From Flavobacteriales bacterium (lineage in GTDB: Bacteria > Bacteroidota > Bacteroidia > Flavobacteriales_D > Sanyastnellaceae): a stretch of DNA of 64,000 nt. Positions 45,153 through 54,236 of this stretch are shown here, in pieces. How positions within the stretch are numbered: position 1 is the first letter of the stretch; each line of letters starts with the position of its first letter. A model generated the notes under the pieces. The model was not told where the DNA came from, searched no databases, and worked only from the letters and a program-made list of their open reading frames with translations. The stretch lies in contig PKEB01000023.1 of NCBI GenBank assembly GCA_002863125.1, positions 46,401 to 110,400 on the forward strand, in the 5' to 3' direction. The translations under genes were made by a program, and so were the position numbers.

Positions 45153-48100
45153 TCGTGCCGGTCAAGTCCTCTTTGCCGGGAATGGTGAGAACGTAGTAAT
45201 ACGTCCCTTCGGCTACGCCTTCCGCGCGCCAGTTGTTCCCGTAGTTGCTTTTTTGGTAAACCAAGTTGCCCCACCGGTCAAAAACGGTCAGTTGGTTGCC
45301 CGGGAAACTGGTCAAGTACTGGAAGACGAGTTCGTCGTTTTGTTCATCCCCATTTGGCGAAAAAACATTCACGACCTCTACATCGCACTCCACCACTTCC
45401 ATGGCAACGGATTGGGAATCGCCGCACAGGCCTTCCACGGTGTAGGTGATCTCGAGAACACCCACCCCTGCTTGCATCAAATCGATGGTCCCAATGTCGG
45501 AAAGGCACCCATCGCAATTGGCGGTCCACACTCCCCCCGGCCAAGCCACGCCCGGCTGCAGGCCCTCAAGAGTCATACACACCCAGTCGGGTAAGTTCAC
45601 CGAAGCATCGGCTTGAGGGACCACCACCACATCCACCTCGTCCGTATCCACACAGACTTCGTCGATGGTGTACGCTACTGTGTAAGTGCCAGCGCCGACC
45701 GTCGGATCGAAGGACGCCCCAACGAGGCAGTCGTCGCAATCCGAACTCCACACCCCCCCTGACTCCGCTGCCGACAGCGGCTGGAGGTCGCCGCTTTCGC
45801 ACAAATCAGGCACGGCTTCAATGGTGGCATCGACGGCAGGAGCCACCGTCACTTCACCGGTGAAAGGAGCGCTGCACGGATGATCGAATTCAAACTCGAC
45901 ATTGACCGTTCCAACCTGATTGGCTGCAAACGCTCCCGTGTTTTCATTGGTGATGCATCCGGGGCAATCGCTCGAACTCCAATCGCCCGTCGCGTTGGCC
46001 GTGTACGCATCGGGAATGTCAGCATCAAACGTAAACGTCAAGTTGGCGGCGCTGCCGATGCACAGGGGATCGATGGCGTTGAACGTCGCTTCGAGCACGG
46101 GACGGATATCCACCGTCCACGTCGCCGTATCCGCACACGCGCCGTTGGCCACCCCGTATTCAATGGGCAGGAGTCCTATCGGAGCACCGGCAACATTGAG
46201 CAAACCCGATTCGGAGAGGCAATCCGGACAGGGTGCTGACCACGTTCCGCCAGCTACATCGACGGCCAATTGAAAATCTTCGGCTGTTTCGCAGAGCGAA
46301 TTTGGAACGTTCGACGCACCGATGGCCACGCTCTCATTGACTTCCACTTGAAATTCATCGCCCACAGGGCAATATGAATCCGGCATGAACGAGATGTTCC
46401 AAGTGCTCGGCTCTTGACCGGATGGATTGAACGCCCCGGTCAACGAGTCCATGCAACCGAAGCAATTGGACGACCAAAACCCAGGGAAGTTGGCCTCGAA
46501 AACTACGGTGTCGTCCTCGCACAGCAGCGCGGGCCCCATGATCACACCTGCTTGCTCTTCCGAAACCCCCACCTCGATCGACGTATCTCCCGGACACACG
46601 CCCAACGTGGTGAACGTTACGGTATTCAATCCCTCGTCGGCTTGGTCAGCGAAAAACACGCCGGTATTCGGAATGATGCACCCTCCACAGCTCGCCGACC
46701 ACGTCCCGAACGGTGGTGTGGCATTGAAGTCAAAAAAATCATCGTTGCACAACGCCTCGGTACTCGCAGTAAGTTGTGGCGACGGGGTGGCAGTAATGAA
46801 CATCTCCGTTTCTGCGTAGTCGTCGATACATGTGCCTGCTAATACATGGCTGATCGCGAGCCACCCGCTTCCGGCAACAGCTGGATCAATGGTCAGTGTC
46901 GCTTCGTCAAAGCAACCGTCGCAATCGACCGTCCATTCCCCTGAACCCTCGTTCGGGATCAGTACAATTGGATCACCCCCGGTACACACAGGCGTCGGCC
47001 AATCAAAGCCGGCATCCGCGTCGCTGACCGCTGTGATGTTCAACTCATCGGAGACGACTTGGATGTAATCGTCAACCGTTGGCTCTGGGCCGTCGTAATC
47101 TTCGACGCAAAATGAGGCCGAGTCGTTGTCCCCCGATTCCAGCGTATACGTGCCAACCACCGCTCCATCTGGATTGGTGATGGTCAGGGACGCATTGCCC
47201 CAACCATTGCTCGCCGAGTCGAACATCTCGAGGGTGTAACATCCGTTGGGGAGGCACACTTCATCGGTGTACGGTGCTCCGCCTTCGAGCAGGGTGGCTC
47301 CGTTCTCGGATAAAATTGCCCAATCAATCTGGTTGTTCGTGAAGGGCGAACCTGTGGAGGAGACGCCGACGTCAAATGGGGTGCAAAATTCATCCGGTGG
47401 CAACTGTGCAAACCAACCGGTCAAGGTCGTTGACTCTGTGGTGCAGTAGTCCAGGGTGTCTCCCATGCCCAGGTAGTCATCGCCTTCGTACCACAGGGTG
47501 GTGCCTTCTACGACTTCACCGGAGGCAAACCGCCACGCCTCTTCAGCCCCATACCAATTGCCGGTATTGAATCCTTCTGGAGAAATACCAACTGTACCGG
47601 GGTTATTCATGATTCCAATGACCGCAGGTCCAAACGAGCAAGTGGGACGTTCGCCGAGAAAAATCTCAATCACATTGCTCCCTTCATAGAGAATCACCTC
47701 GGCACTCACCAATTGACTCGAGCAGCTGTACTGGCAGATTGCATTCCATGTAGCGACAAACTCTCGGCATGGTGCTGTCCCATAGGTTTCATAACGAACG
47801 TTTCCGCACGAGCTGGGATTTAAATCACTGTAGATGCCCATAACACTGTTATTGGGTAAACTCTGGTCGGGGTTTGTACCCCCAGGATTCCAAAATGCGG
47901 TTTCATTCAAATCGAACGAAAGCCAGCCATTGCTTGAGAAACGACATTCGGTATACGTGTTTCCGAAAAATTCAAACTCGAAACCCAACGGTATGACCGG
48001 GCTGTACACGTCGTCCCCCGTATTGATGGCTACACTGCCTTGGTTGAACGGGTACGGCAACGCATACTCAATCTCCTCCACTTCATATTCCGTGCCACCC

Positions 48101-48297
48101 GCTGCCACCGTCGCAATGCTAGGAGATATGAGCGTCAAGCACGAGTCTGCGCACGTGATTTCGGCATCCTCACCGATGTCAAACGCCCCGAAATTGGCAC
48201 ATTGCGATAAAAGCAGCTGCGGAATCAAAACAAGCACGAAAACAATTCCCATGGAGGCCCATGGCTGTGCAGGATAGGATGAAAAATCAACTTTCAT
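45136..48297 (-). CDS. Giant T9SS surface protein with tandem GxWxxxCxxC repeats
   Basis: A 1,053-residue secreted protein. Signal peptide at MKVDFSSYPAQPWASMGI, mature start near SQCANFG. Residues about 30-290 hold MAM/concanavalin-like and DUF-type beta parts (FGNTYTECRFSSNGWLSF). A GCYTLEMFDSASNGWGNA domain lies near 330. From about 430 to 950 there are seven repeats of some 75 residues, each with GxW(S/T)xxCxxC (for example GTWSASCGGC, GVWTANCDGC). The chain ends with the type B sorting domain (VVNVFSPNGDEQNDEL, TVFDRWGNLVYQ, GTYYYVLTIPGKE). Probably an adhesin. Overlaps the convergent flavodoxin gene by 17 bases. Confidence 0.85.
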   Translation of the reverse strand: MKVDFSSYPAQPWASMGIVFVLVLIPQLLLSQCANFGAFDIGEDAEITCADSCLTLISPSIATVAAGGTEYEVEEIEYALPYPFNQGSVAINTGDDVYSPVIPLGFEFEFFGNTYTECRFSSNGWLSFDLNETAFWNPGGTNPDQSLPNNSVMGIYSDLNPSSCGNVRYETYGTAPCREFVATWNAICQYSCSSQLVSAEVILYEGSNVIEIFLGERPTCSFGPAVIGIMNNPGTVGISPEGFNTGNWYGAEEAWRFASGEVVEGTTLWYEGDDYLGMGDTLDYCTTESTTLTGWFAQLPPDEFCTPFDVGVSSTGSPFTNNQIDWAILSENGATLLEGGAPYTDEVCLPNGCYTLEMFDSASNGWGNASLTITNPDGAVVGTYTLESGDNDSASFCVEDYDGPEPTVDDYIQVVSDELNITAVSDADAGFDWPTPVCTGGDPIVLIPNEGSGEWTVDCDGCFDEATLTIDPAVAGSGWLAISHVLAGTCIDDYAETEMFITATPSPQLTASTEALCNDDFFDFNATPPFGTWSASCGGCIIPNTGVFFADQADEGLNTVTFTTLGVCPGDTSIEVGVSEEQAGVIMGPALLCEDDTVVFEANFPGFWSSNCFGCMDSLTGAFNPSGQEPSTWNISFMPDSYCPVGDEFQVEVNESVAIGASNVPNSLCETAEDFQLAVDVAGGTWSAPCPDCLSESGLLNVAGAPIGLLPIEYGVANGACADTATWTVDIRPVLEATFNAIDPLCIGSAANLTFTFDADIPDAYTANATGDWSSSDCPGCITNENTGAFAANQVGTVNVEFEFDHPCSAPFTGEVTVAPAVDATIEAVPDLCESGDLQPLSAAESGGVWSSDCDDCLVGASFDPTVGAGTYTVAYTIDEVCVDTDEVDVVVVPQADASVNLPDWVCMTLEGLQPGVAWPGGVWTANCDGCLSDIGTIDLMQAGVGVLEITYTVEGLCGDSQSVAMEVVECDVEVVNVFSPNGDEQNDELVFQYLTSFPGNQLTVFDRWGNLVYQKSNYGNNWRAEGVAEGTYYYVLTIPGKEDLTGTITLVR

Positions 48298-48366
48298 GAA
48301 GAAGCCTTCATTATGTGAACAATTCCAACATTTGGAAAGTTGCACAATTACAATATAAAGAAAATC

Positions 48367-48960
48367 ATGCGCATCGACCTTCATTGGATATCCATCTCGG
48401 GCCTTCTAATTTTGCTGGCCATCGGCCTGAGTGCTTGGAAATTGTACAAAAGCTCTGCCACCTACGCTCCTCAAACTGCAATGGAGAATTTTCATGACCT
48501 CAGCGCCACAACCATCGAAGGCGCGACCTACGACTTCAATCAACTGAAAGGAAAGCGCGTGTTGATTGTCAATACAGCATCTCGCTGCGGCTTCACCCCT
48601 CAGTATACGGACTTAGAGCAGTTGCACAAGCAATTCGGCGATGACGACTTTGTGGTCCTCGGCTTCCCCTGCAACCAATTTGGTTTCCAAGAGCCTGGAT
48701 CAGCGGGAGACATTGCTTCATTCTGCGAGAATAACTACGGAGTGAGCTTTCAAATGATGGAAAAGGTTGACGTGAAGGGCAACGATGCCCATCCCGTTTA
48801 CCAATGGCTGTGTGACAAGGCACGAAACGGTGTCGAAGACCACAAGGTCGGGTGGAACTTCCACAAATTCTTGGTCGATGAAGAAGGCCGCTTGGTGGCT
48901 TCGCTGCGCAGTGGTGTCGGCCCGCTCGACGACGTCATCGTGGATTTCGCAAAGCGATAA
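48367..48960 (+). CDS. Glutathione peroxidase-like thiol peroxidase
   Basis: A 197-residue enzyme reducing hydroperoxides, with a hydrophobic N-terminal anchor (residues 6-24) that probably holds it at the membrane facing the periplasm. The reactive residue is Cys74 in NTASRCGFTPQY (Cys instead of selenocysteine). The catalytic partners are Gln104 in GFPCNQFGFQEPG and Trp163 with Asn164 in VGWNFHKFL. In this subfamily thioredoxin is the usual donor. The ATG at this position is favoured over a TTG nine codons upstream. Independent transcript between two larger genes. Confidence 0.93.
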   Translation: MRIDLHWISISGLLILLAIGLSAWKLYKSSATYAPQTAMENFHDLSATTIEGATYDFNQLKGKRVLIVNTASRCGFTPQYTDLEQLHKQFGDDDFVVLGFPCNQFGFQEPGSAGDIASFCENNYGVSFQMMEKVDVKGNDAHPVYQWLCDKARNGVEDHKVGWNFHKFLVDEEGRLVASLRSGVGPLDDVIVDFAKR

Positions 48961-48989
48961 GAATACGCCCGTGAGGAAGGGATTTGGCG

Positions 48990-48997
48990 TACTTTAG
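48990..48997 (+). promoter_or_regulatory. -7-like box (TACTTTAG) four bases before a start codon
   Basis: One mismatch to TAnnTTTG; spacer GGGC to the M14 peptidase ATG. Confidence 0.45.
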
Positions 48998-49001
48998 GGG
49001 C

Positions 49002-51551
49002 ATGCCAAAACCATCACGTATCCGCGCTTTTCGCGCTGTTCTCTTTCCGATTTTAGTAGCTGGGGTAGTCGGTACTTTTCACGCCCAAGAAGCCCTGCAA
49101 AACCCGAGTGAATTCCTCGGTTTCGACTTGGGAGACAGGTTCAGCCTGCACCACGAAGTCGCAGACTTTTCAAAGCACGTGGGCGCACAACCCGGAGCCT
49201 CGTATGTCGAGTACGGTTCGACCTATGAGCAACGTCCCTTGCAAGCAATTGTCTTCACGCATCCGGACAACTTCGACCGGCTGGAGGACATTCGGCTGCA
49301 GCACCTAGACCGCGTGAACGGCGGTACCGGAGACGCAGAGTTTGATGAATTAGCGGTTGTGTGGATGAGTTACAACGTACACGGCAATGAAGCCGTGTGC
49401 ACAGAGGCGGCGTTGGAAGTGATGCATGCGCTGGCCGAGAAATGTGCCGCAGGAGATCCGATGATGAAGCACTTGGTGGTGTTGGTGGATCCTTGCCTCA
49501 ACCCGGATGGCCACGACCGGTATGCTGTTTGGTTCAACCAGCATGCCAGTTTCCCTCCCAATGCTAATCCTGACGGCATGGAGCACGATGAGCCCTGGCC
49601 CGGTGGACGTCCGAATCACTACCTGTTCGACTTGAACCGGGATTGGGCGTGGCAAAAACAGCAGGAAACGCAGACGCGATCGGCCTTATACCACGCGTGG
49701 ATGCCGCATGTGCACTGCGATTACCACGAGATGGGCTACAACTCGCCGTACTACTTCGCCCCGGCAGCAGAGCCCTACCACGAGGCCATCACCGTTTGGC
49801 AGCGAGAATTCCAAGAGGAGATTGGCCAAGCTGCAGCGGCCAAATTTGATGCGCGAGGCGAACTGTACTACACCCGCGAGTCGTTTGATCTGCTGTACCC
49901 GAGCTATGGCGACACCTATCCCATGTACAACGGTGCGATTGGCATGACCTATGAACAAGGCGGCAGTGGACGTGCCGGGGTGCTGGTCGAACGCGCTGAC
50001 GGCACGTTGTTGAGCTTGCGCGAACGCATTGACAACCACGTCGAAACCAGCCTCTCTGCCATTGAGACCAGTGCGCGACTTGCCGGCCGCCTTGTCGACG
50101 AGTTGGCTGCCTTTCACGAAACCAACCGCACGCAGCCTCAAGGGCGTTTTGGCGGGTACCACATCCCCGTTGACGCAGCAAATGCCTCCCGCGTAGACCG
50201 ATTGGTCGAATTCCTCGAGCGCCACGAAATTGAATGCGAGCGTGCGACCTCCACCTCACGACCGGTGAGCGCCTGGGAGTACGGAGCCAACAGGAACCGA
50301 AACGTGGTGATAAAGCAAGGGGACCTCCTGATTTCGAGTTACCAGACCCATAGCCGGATCCTCGATGTGCTGTTTGACCCCGATCCAGCCTTGACGGACT
50401 CCTTGACCTACGATATCACCACCTGGAGCGTGCCCTATGCGTACGGACTGCAAACTTTTGGCCTATCCAAGCCCGTGCAAGGCGGTGATTGGCACCAAGC
50501 ACAGGCATTGCCCAACTGGGCTCCATCATCCTACGGGTACGCCATTGCTCCGGATCAAGACGGCTATGCCCATGCCTTGGCTCAATTGCACCAAGCGGGC
50601 ATCCGCGTCCGAACTTCTTCCAAGGCCATCGTCCACGTCAACGCTGCTTACGCCCGTGGTACGTTGTTCGTTTTGCGCGGTGACCAATCCAATGAATCCT
50701 GGGCCAACACGCTTCAATCCATCGGAGTGCAATCGCACGTCGCCATTGTCCCCATGGAAGGTGGACACGCCATTGAGGGGCCTGACATGGGTTCAGATTA
50801 CGTCTGGTTGGTGGAGCCACCGCGCGTAGCCTTGATCACCGGTGACGAAACGTCGAGCTTGGGTTCGGGTGAGGTGTGGTGGCACTTTGAGCGGGAACTA
50901 GAGTACCCCATCACCCGATTGAATGCGGCGGCGTCTTCACCCTCGGAATGGAACGATTTTGACGTGGTGGTCCTGCCCTCCGGCTGGTACGGCTCCGCAT
51001 CGGAATCGTGGATGGAGGAATTGAGCACCTGGGTGCGGGATGGCGGACGTGTCGTAGCCTTGTCTCGGGCCATCAACCTATTCACCGGAGAATCCGGATG
51101 GGGATTGGAGCGCTTCAACGACAGCGCCTTGGAGCAGACGGTTCGGGCGCGCAGCAGCGAGGAGCGCATCGCCAACCGTGAGAAGCCCTACGATGAGCGG
51201 GAACGGCATTATGCCATGCGCATCGGCGACGGCTCCATCTATGCAGTCGGACTGGACCGCAGCCACCCGTTGGCGTGGGGCTACCCCGACCGGCCCTACT
51301 ACACCCTCCGCTCCTCCAGCAGCCGCTACGCCACATTGGAAAGCGGTTGGACAGTGGGGCGGTATGGCGGACACGTGAGTGGGTTTGTGGGCAGCCGTGC
51401 CAACCGTGAATTGGCAGGCAGTTTGGTCATCGGAGCCCAATCGGTCGGTCGTGGTCACGCAGTCTACTTCGCGGACAATCCGCTCTTCCGAGGTTTCTGG
51501 GAAAACGGGAAGCGGCTGTTTGACAACGCGGTGTTCATGCCGTTGGACTAA
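49002..51551 (+). CDS. Secreted M14-family zinc carboxypeptidase
   Basis: An 849-residue exported metallopeptidase, signal peptide near residues 7-28 (LFPILVAGVVGTFHAQ). The catalytic domain fills about 40-390. The zinc ligands are His127 and Glu130 in YNVHGNEAV plus a His in HCDYHEMG (His242 or His238). The substrate-binding DPCLNPDGHDRY and FDLNRDWAW fit M14 members of the Bacteroidota subgroup, and the catalytic Glu is probably in GMTYEQGGSG. The remaining half is a beta-rich domain with a Rossmann-like segment (VALITGDETSSLGSGEVWWH). No T9SS domain. The gene follows the peroxidase by 41 bases. Confidence 0.88.
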   Translation: MPKPSRIRAFRAVLFPILVAGVVGTFHAQEALQNPSEFLGFDLGDRFSLHHEVADFSKHVGAQPGASYVEYGSTYEQRPLQAIVFTHPDNFDRLEDIRLQHLDRVNGGTGDAEFDELAVVWMSYNVHGNEAVCTEAALEVMHALAEKCAAGDPMMKHLVVLVDPCLNPDGHDRYAVWFNQHASFPPNANPDGMEHDEPWPGGRPNHYLFDLNRDWAWQKQQETQTRSALYHAWMPHVHCDYHEMGYNSPYYFAPAAEPYHEAITVWQREFQEEIGQAAAAKFDARGELYYTRESFDLLYPSYGDTYPMYNGAIGMTYEQGGSGRAGVLVERADGTLLSLRERIDNHVETSLSAIETSARLAGRLVDELAAFHETNRTQPQGRFGGYHIPVDAANASRVDRLVEFLERHEIECERATSTSRPVSAWEYGANRNRNVVIKQGDLLISSYQTHSRILDVLFDPDPALTDSLTYDITTWSVPYAYGLQTFGLSKPVQGGDWHQAQALPNWAPSSYGYAIAPDQDGYAHALAQLHQAGIRVRTSSKAIVHVNAAYARGTLFVLRGDQSNESWANTLQSIGVQSHVAIVPMEGGHAIEGPDMGSDYVWLVEPPRVALITGDETSSLGSGEVWWHFERELEYPITRLNAAASSPSEWNDFDVVVLPSGWYGSASESWMEELSTWVRDGGRVVALSRAINLFTGESGWGLERFNDSALEQTVRARSSEERIANREKPYDERERHYAMRIGDGSIYAVGLDRSHPLAWGYPDRPYYTLRSSSSRYATLESGWTVGRYGGHVSGFVGSRANRELAGSLVIGAQSVGRGHAVYFADNPLFRGFWENGKRLFDNAVFMPLD

Positions 51552-51554
51552 AAA

Positions 51555-52637
51555 TCAAGGACCAAACATGGGCGCATACCGATCGGATGCCTCGCGGGAA
51601 GCGAGCCGCAACGCATGCCGCACATCATCCGGTTCAAGCACCTGAAAATCGCTGCCCCATTGCAGCGCAAAACGCACGAATTGAGCGTCCGGCACCAGCG
51701 ACAGGTTGAAAATGATTCCTTCCGCCGCAGGTTCGATCCGCATGTCCTGTGAACCGTGCATGGGTTCCTTGAGAAAGCGCTGGGCCAAGCGGTCAGCGAC
51801 CCAAACCCGCACGGGCACGACTGCTTCACCAGGCGAGACCACCCCGGGTGTCAGGGCCATGCGGTTCGCTGCATGAATGTCCCAATTGTGCGCTTCAGGT
51901 TCCGACGTGTCCGGCCATTCCACAGCCACAGCGTCCAAGGACGTAATCTCATCCAACTGGACGATGAGGTAAAAGAAAGACTGGGCCTCTGCATCCCATG
52001 CAATGCCGAGGGCTACCACCCCGTCGGGTTCATGAACCAGCCGGTCCACCCGGTAGGCCACCCGTTCCAAGCGATCGCCCATGCCGGGAGCAAATGCGAT
52101 GTGGAGCGGCGTGCGCTCAAAAGCGGCACGCACCATCGTTTCGTACCACCGGCGCTCGTCCTTGGACAGAGGCGATTCCACGATGCGGGGTTGCCATTCT
52201 GCTTCGGGCAACCGGCTTCCGATCAGGCCCAATTGCCCCTGCAAGGCCAACCGCGAACGCAACCACCCGTCCCAAGCGGGTGCACCTTTGAACCGATCCA
52301 TGGCTTGGATGAAACGATGGGCCAAGGCTACTTCGTTTTCCGAGAAATTTGCCCGATGCATGCCTTCGGATCCTGCAGGGTATGCAAAATGAACTTTCCC
52401 GCCTGACCGGGCGCGTTCAATGCGAAGGCCGTACAGGGTTTCCATGTCGACGATGTCCTTTTCCAAGGTGCGCATGGCGATGGGCTTGGTGGCCGGATTG
52501 TCTTCACGAAGTTGCCGGTTGACCTCCTGCAGCAGCGCCTCCTTCGTCCACACCACAGATGCATCGCGAGCAGCTTGTGCCATGCAAGCATCGAGGATGA
52601 TGTAGCGAAGTTGGACGTTGCGTTCGGGGGAGGCCAT
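51555..52637 (-). CDS. WYL-domain transcriptional regulator
   Basis: A 360-residue cytoplasmic regulator with an N-terminal winged helix (about 5-75, RNVQLRYIILDACMA and RTLEKDIVDMETLYG), a helical linker and a WYL domain (about 180-280) probably binding a ligand or nucleic acid. The canonical Trp-Tyr-Leu triplet is degenerate here (FFYLIVQLDEIT). A C-terminal WCX-like region (WVADRLAQRFLKEP) follows. Family members often control DNA repair, defence or RNA turnover genes; the target is unknown. Its end is three bases from the convergent peptidase stop. Confidence 0.83.
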   Translation of the reverse strand: MASPERNVQLRYIILDACMAQAARDASVVWTKEALLQEVNRQLREDNPATKPIAMRTLEKDIVDMETLYGLRIERARSGGKVHFAYPAGSEGMHRANFSENEVALAHRFIQAMDRFKGAPAWDGWLRSRLALQGQLGLIGSRLPEAEWQPRIVESPLSKDERRWYETMVRAAFERTPLHIAFAPGMGDRLERVAYRVDRLVHEPDGVVALGIAWDAEAQSFFYLIVQLDEITSLDAVAVEWPDTSEPEAHNWDIHAANRMALTPGVVSPGEAVVPVRVWVADRLAQRFLKEPMHGSQDMRIEPAAEGIIFNLSLVPDAQFVRFALQWGSDFQVLEPDDVRHALRLASREASDRYAPMFGP

Positions 52638-52643
52638 GCCTCG

Positions 52644-52651
52644 CAAATGTA
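52644..52651 (-). promoter_or_regulatory. -7 box (TACATTTG) of the WYL regulator
   Basis: A perfect TAnnTTTG match on the minus strand ending six bases before the ATG. It lies in the 21-base gap to the DUF5723 gene end, so the regulator has its own promoter. Confidence 0.6.
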
Positions 52652-52658
52652 TTGCGAA

Positions 52659-54236
52659 TCACTCCTCGCCCGGCAGGGCACACGGCTGAGCCTTTGGGGC
52701 ATCATCATCCAGCTGGACATTGAATCCCAGTGATGGCGAGCGCGTGGAATTTTGGAAGGGCGCCAGCGGTTCCGCTTGGGGAGTCGGCTTGGGCTTGCGC
52801 CACTTCAATCGCCACACCACACCCGCTTGTGCGGCTACGTAGGGTGCCTCTGTTGGCATGCTCCATTCGTCATACTGTCCCTCGTGCTCCACTGAGAAAT
52901 GCGACCAATCGAGGGCTTGGTGCCCTTCTGCTGACGCAAACACCAAGAGCGGCCCCAAAGGCATGGCCAAGCTCACCCCAGCCGTGGTCGCCAATCCAAA
53001 ACGGTTGCCGTACGTCAAGGTGGATTGGAATCCATTCCCGATGCGCGCGTTGATGGCCACATTCCAACTCATTGGTCGTTCGCCGAGGCGTTCAACCATG
53101 CCGCCAAGGCTGAGATGGCCGCCGTTGTCGCCACGCCAGATGCTGTATTCCGCACCGGCCACCAAGCGATTGGGGAGCTTTGCCACGTATGCAGCATCCG
53201 ATTCGGAAGCCGCGTGATACGCCTCGATGGCCGCGAGCTCCTGGTTTGCCCAACGTTCGACAGAATCAGTAAGGGCCGCTGCTCCGTTGATCCAGCCGTC
53301 TCCTCCGTTGGTCGCATCAAACCCATCCAATTCCCATTCAAACGCCTCCACCTCGTAAGCGAGAACGTCGTTCGTCCACCGAATGCTTCCGCCGTGGTTG
53401 AATTGGATCCAAGTGGACAGGCGCGGGCTCCAATCCATTTCGATGCCAGCATGGGCACCCCACCCTGTATTGGCGGTTGACGTCAGCCGTTGTGGAAGTG
53501 CTTGCGCCAGGGAATCAAGCTGACCGGCAGCTTGCGCTTGGTAAATAGCATTCAGGCCACTGCTCACGATGCGCCCACCGCCTTGCACGGTCCACGACCA
53601 ATCGGTGGCATCGGTGACGAGCCCCCACCGGTTTTCTTCGATGGCCAAATGGTGAAACCCCTGCAAGCGCTCGATGCGTGCAGCCACGCTGAGGCGCTCT
53701 CCCACTGTGCGCTGCACTCCCGCACTGAAGGCACGGTAATGCAACAAGTGCATGTCCAGCGGGGTCAGATCAATCGTCGTTGCGGATGCACCATCGAATG
53801 TCGCATTGCCCGTGAACGGCAACCGGAGTAAATCGCCGGGCAAACCCAAGCGTGCCTGCACGTGTTCCGTTGCGGCAATGTCCACGAATGCCTTCCGTTT
53901 CTCACCGAGAAAAAAGCCCGCGTTGAACAAGGTCATCGAAGCATTGCCTTCCAGCGCATTCGAACCGGCAAAATTCTCCAACACCGCATCCAAATCCACA
54001 TTCGAAGAAGTTGAACCCGGTACAAGCCAAGTAGCGGGGTGCGCGAGGGTGTTTGAGGCCATGGAACTCCCGTTACTGAAGAACGAGAAGTAGCCGTGGT
54101 CAGGCTGACCCGTGATGCGCCAATCCCGATGCTGCGGTGCCATGACATTGAATGCCGCACTGGGCGTCCACTGCGCGTTTGATGCACTGGCAAACAGGAG
54201 GCATAAACCGATCAAGCGTGCGCGTTTGATGTTCAT
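52659..54236 (-). CDS. DUF5723-family outer-membrane protein
   Basis: A 525-residue exported protein, signal peptide MNIKRARLIGLCLLFASASNA. The DUF5723 pattern (PGSTSSNVDLDAVLENFAGS, ATEHVQARLGLPGDLLRLP, HYRAFSAGVQRTVGERL) marks a porin-like barrel commonly found with lipoproteins in Bacteroidota; it ends in a less typical tail of about 40 residues with proline-rich text (PKPTPQAEPLAPF). Overlaps the preceding lipoprotein gene by ATGA, so the two are co-translated and probably form one complex. Confidence 0.85.
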   Translation of the reverse strand: MNIKRARLIGLCLLFASASNAQWTPSAAFNVMAPQHRDWRITGQPDHGYFSFFSNGSSMASNTLAHPATWLVPGSTSSNVDLDAVLENFAGSNALEGNASMTLFNAGFFLGEKRKAFVDIAATEHVQARLGLPGDLLRLPFTGNATFDGASATTIDLTPLDMHLLHYRAFSAGVQRTVGERLSVAARIERLQGFHHLAIEENRWGLVTDATDWSWTVQGGGRIVSSGLNAIYQAQAAGQLDSLAQALPQRLTSTANTGWGAHAGIEMDWSPRLSTWIQFNHGGSIRWTNDVLAYEVEAFEWELDGFDATNGGDGWINGAAALTDSVERWANQELAAIEAYHAASESDAAYVAKLPNRLVAGAEYSIWRGDNGGHLSLGGMVERLGERPMSWNVAINARIGNGFQSTLTYGNRFGLATTAGVSLAMPLGPLLVFASAEGHQALDWSHFSVEHEGQYDEWSMPTEAPYVAAQAGVVWRLKWRKPKPTPQAEPLAPFQNSTRSPSLGFNVQLDDDAPKAQPCALPGEE

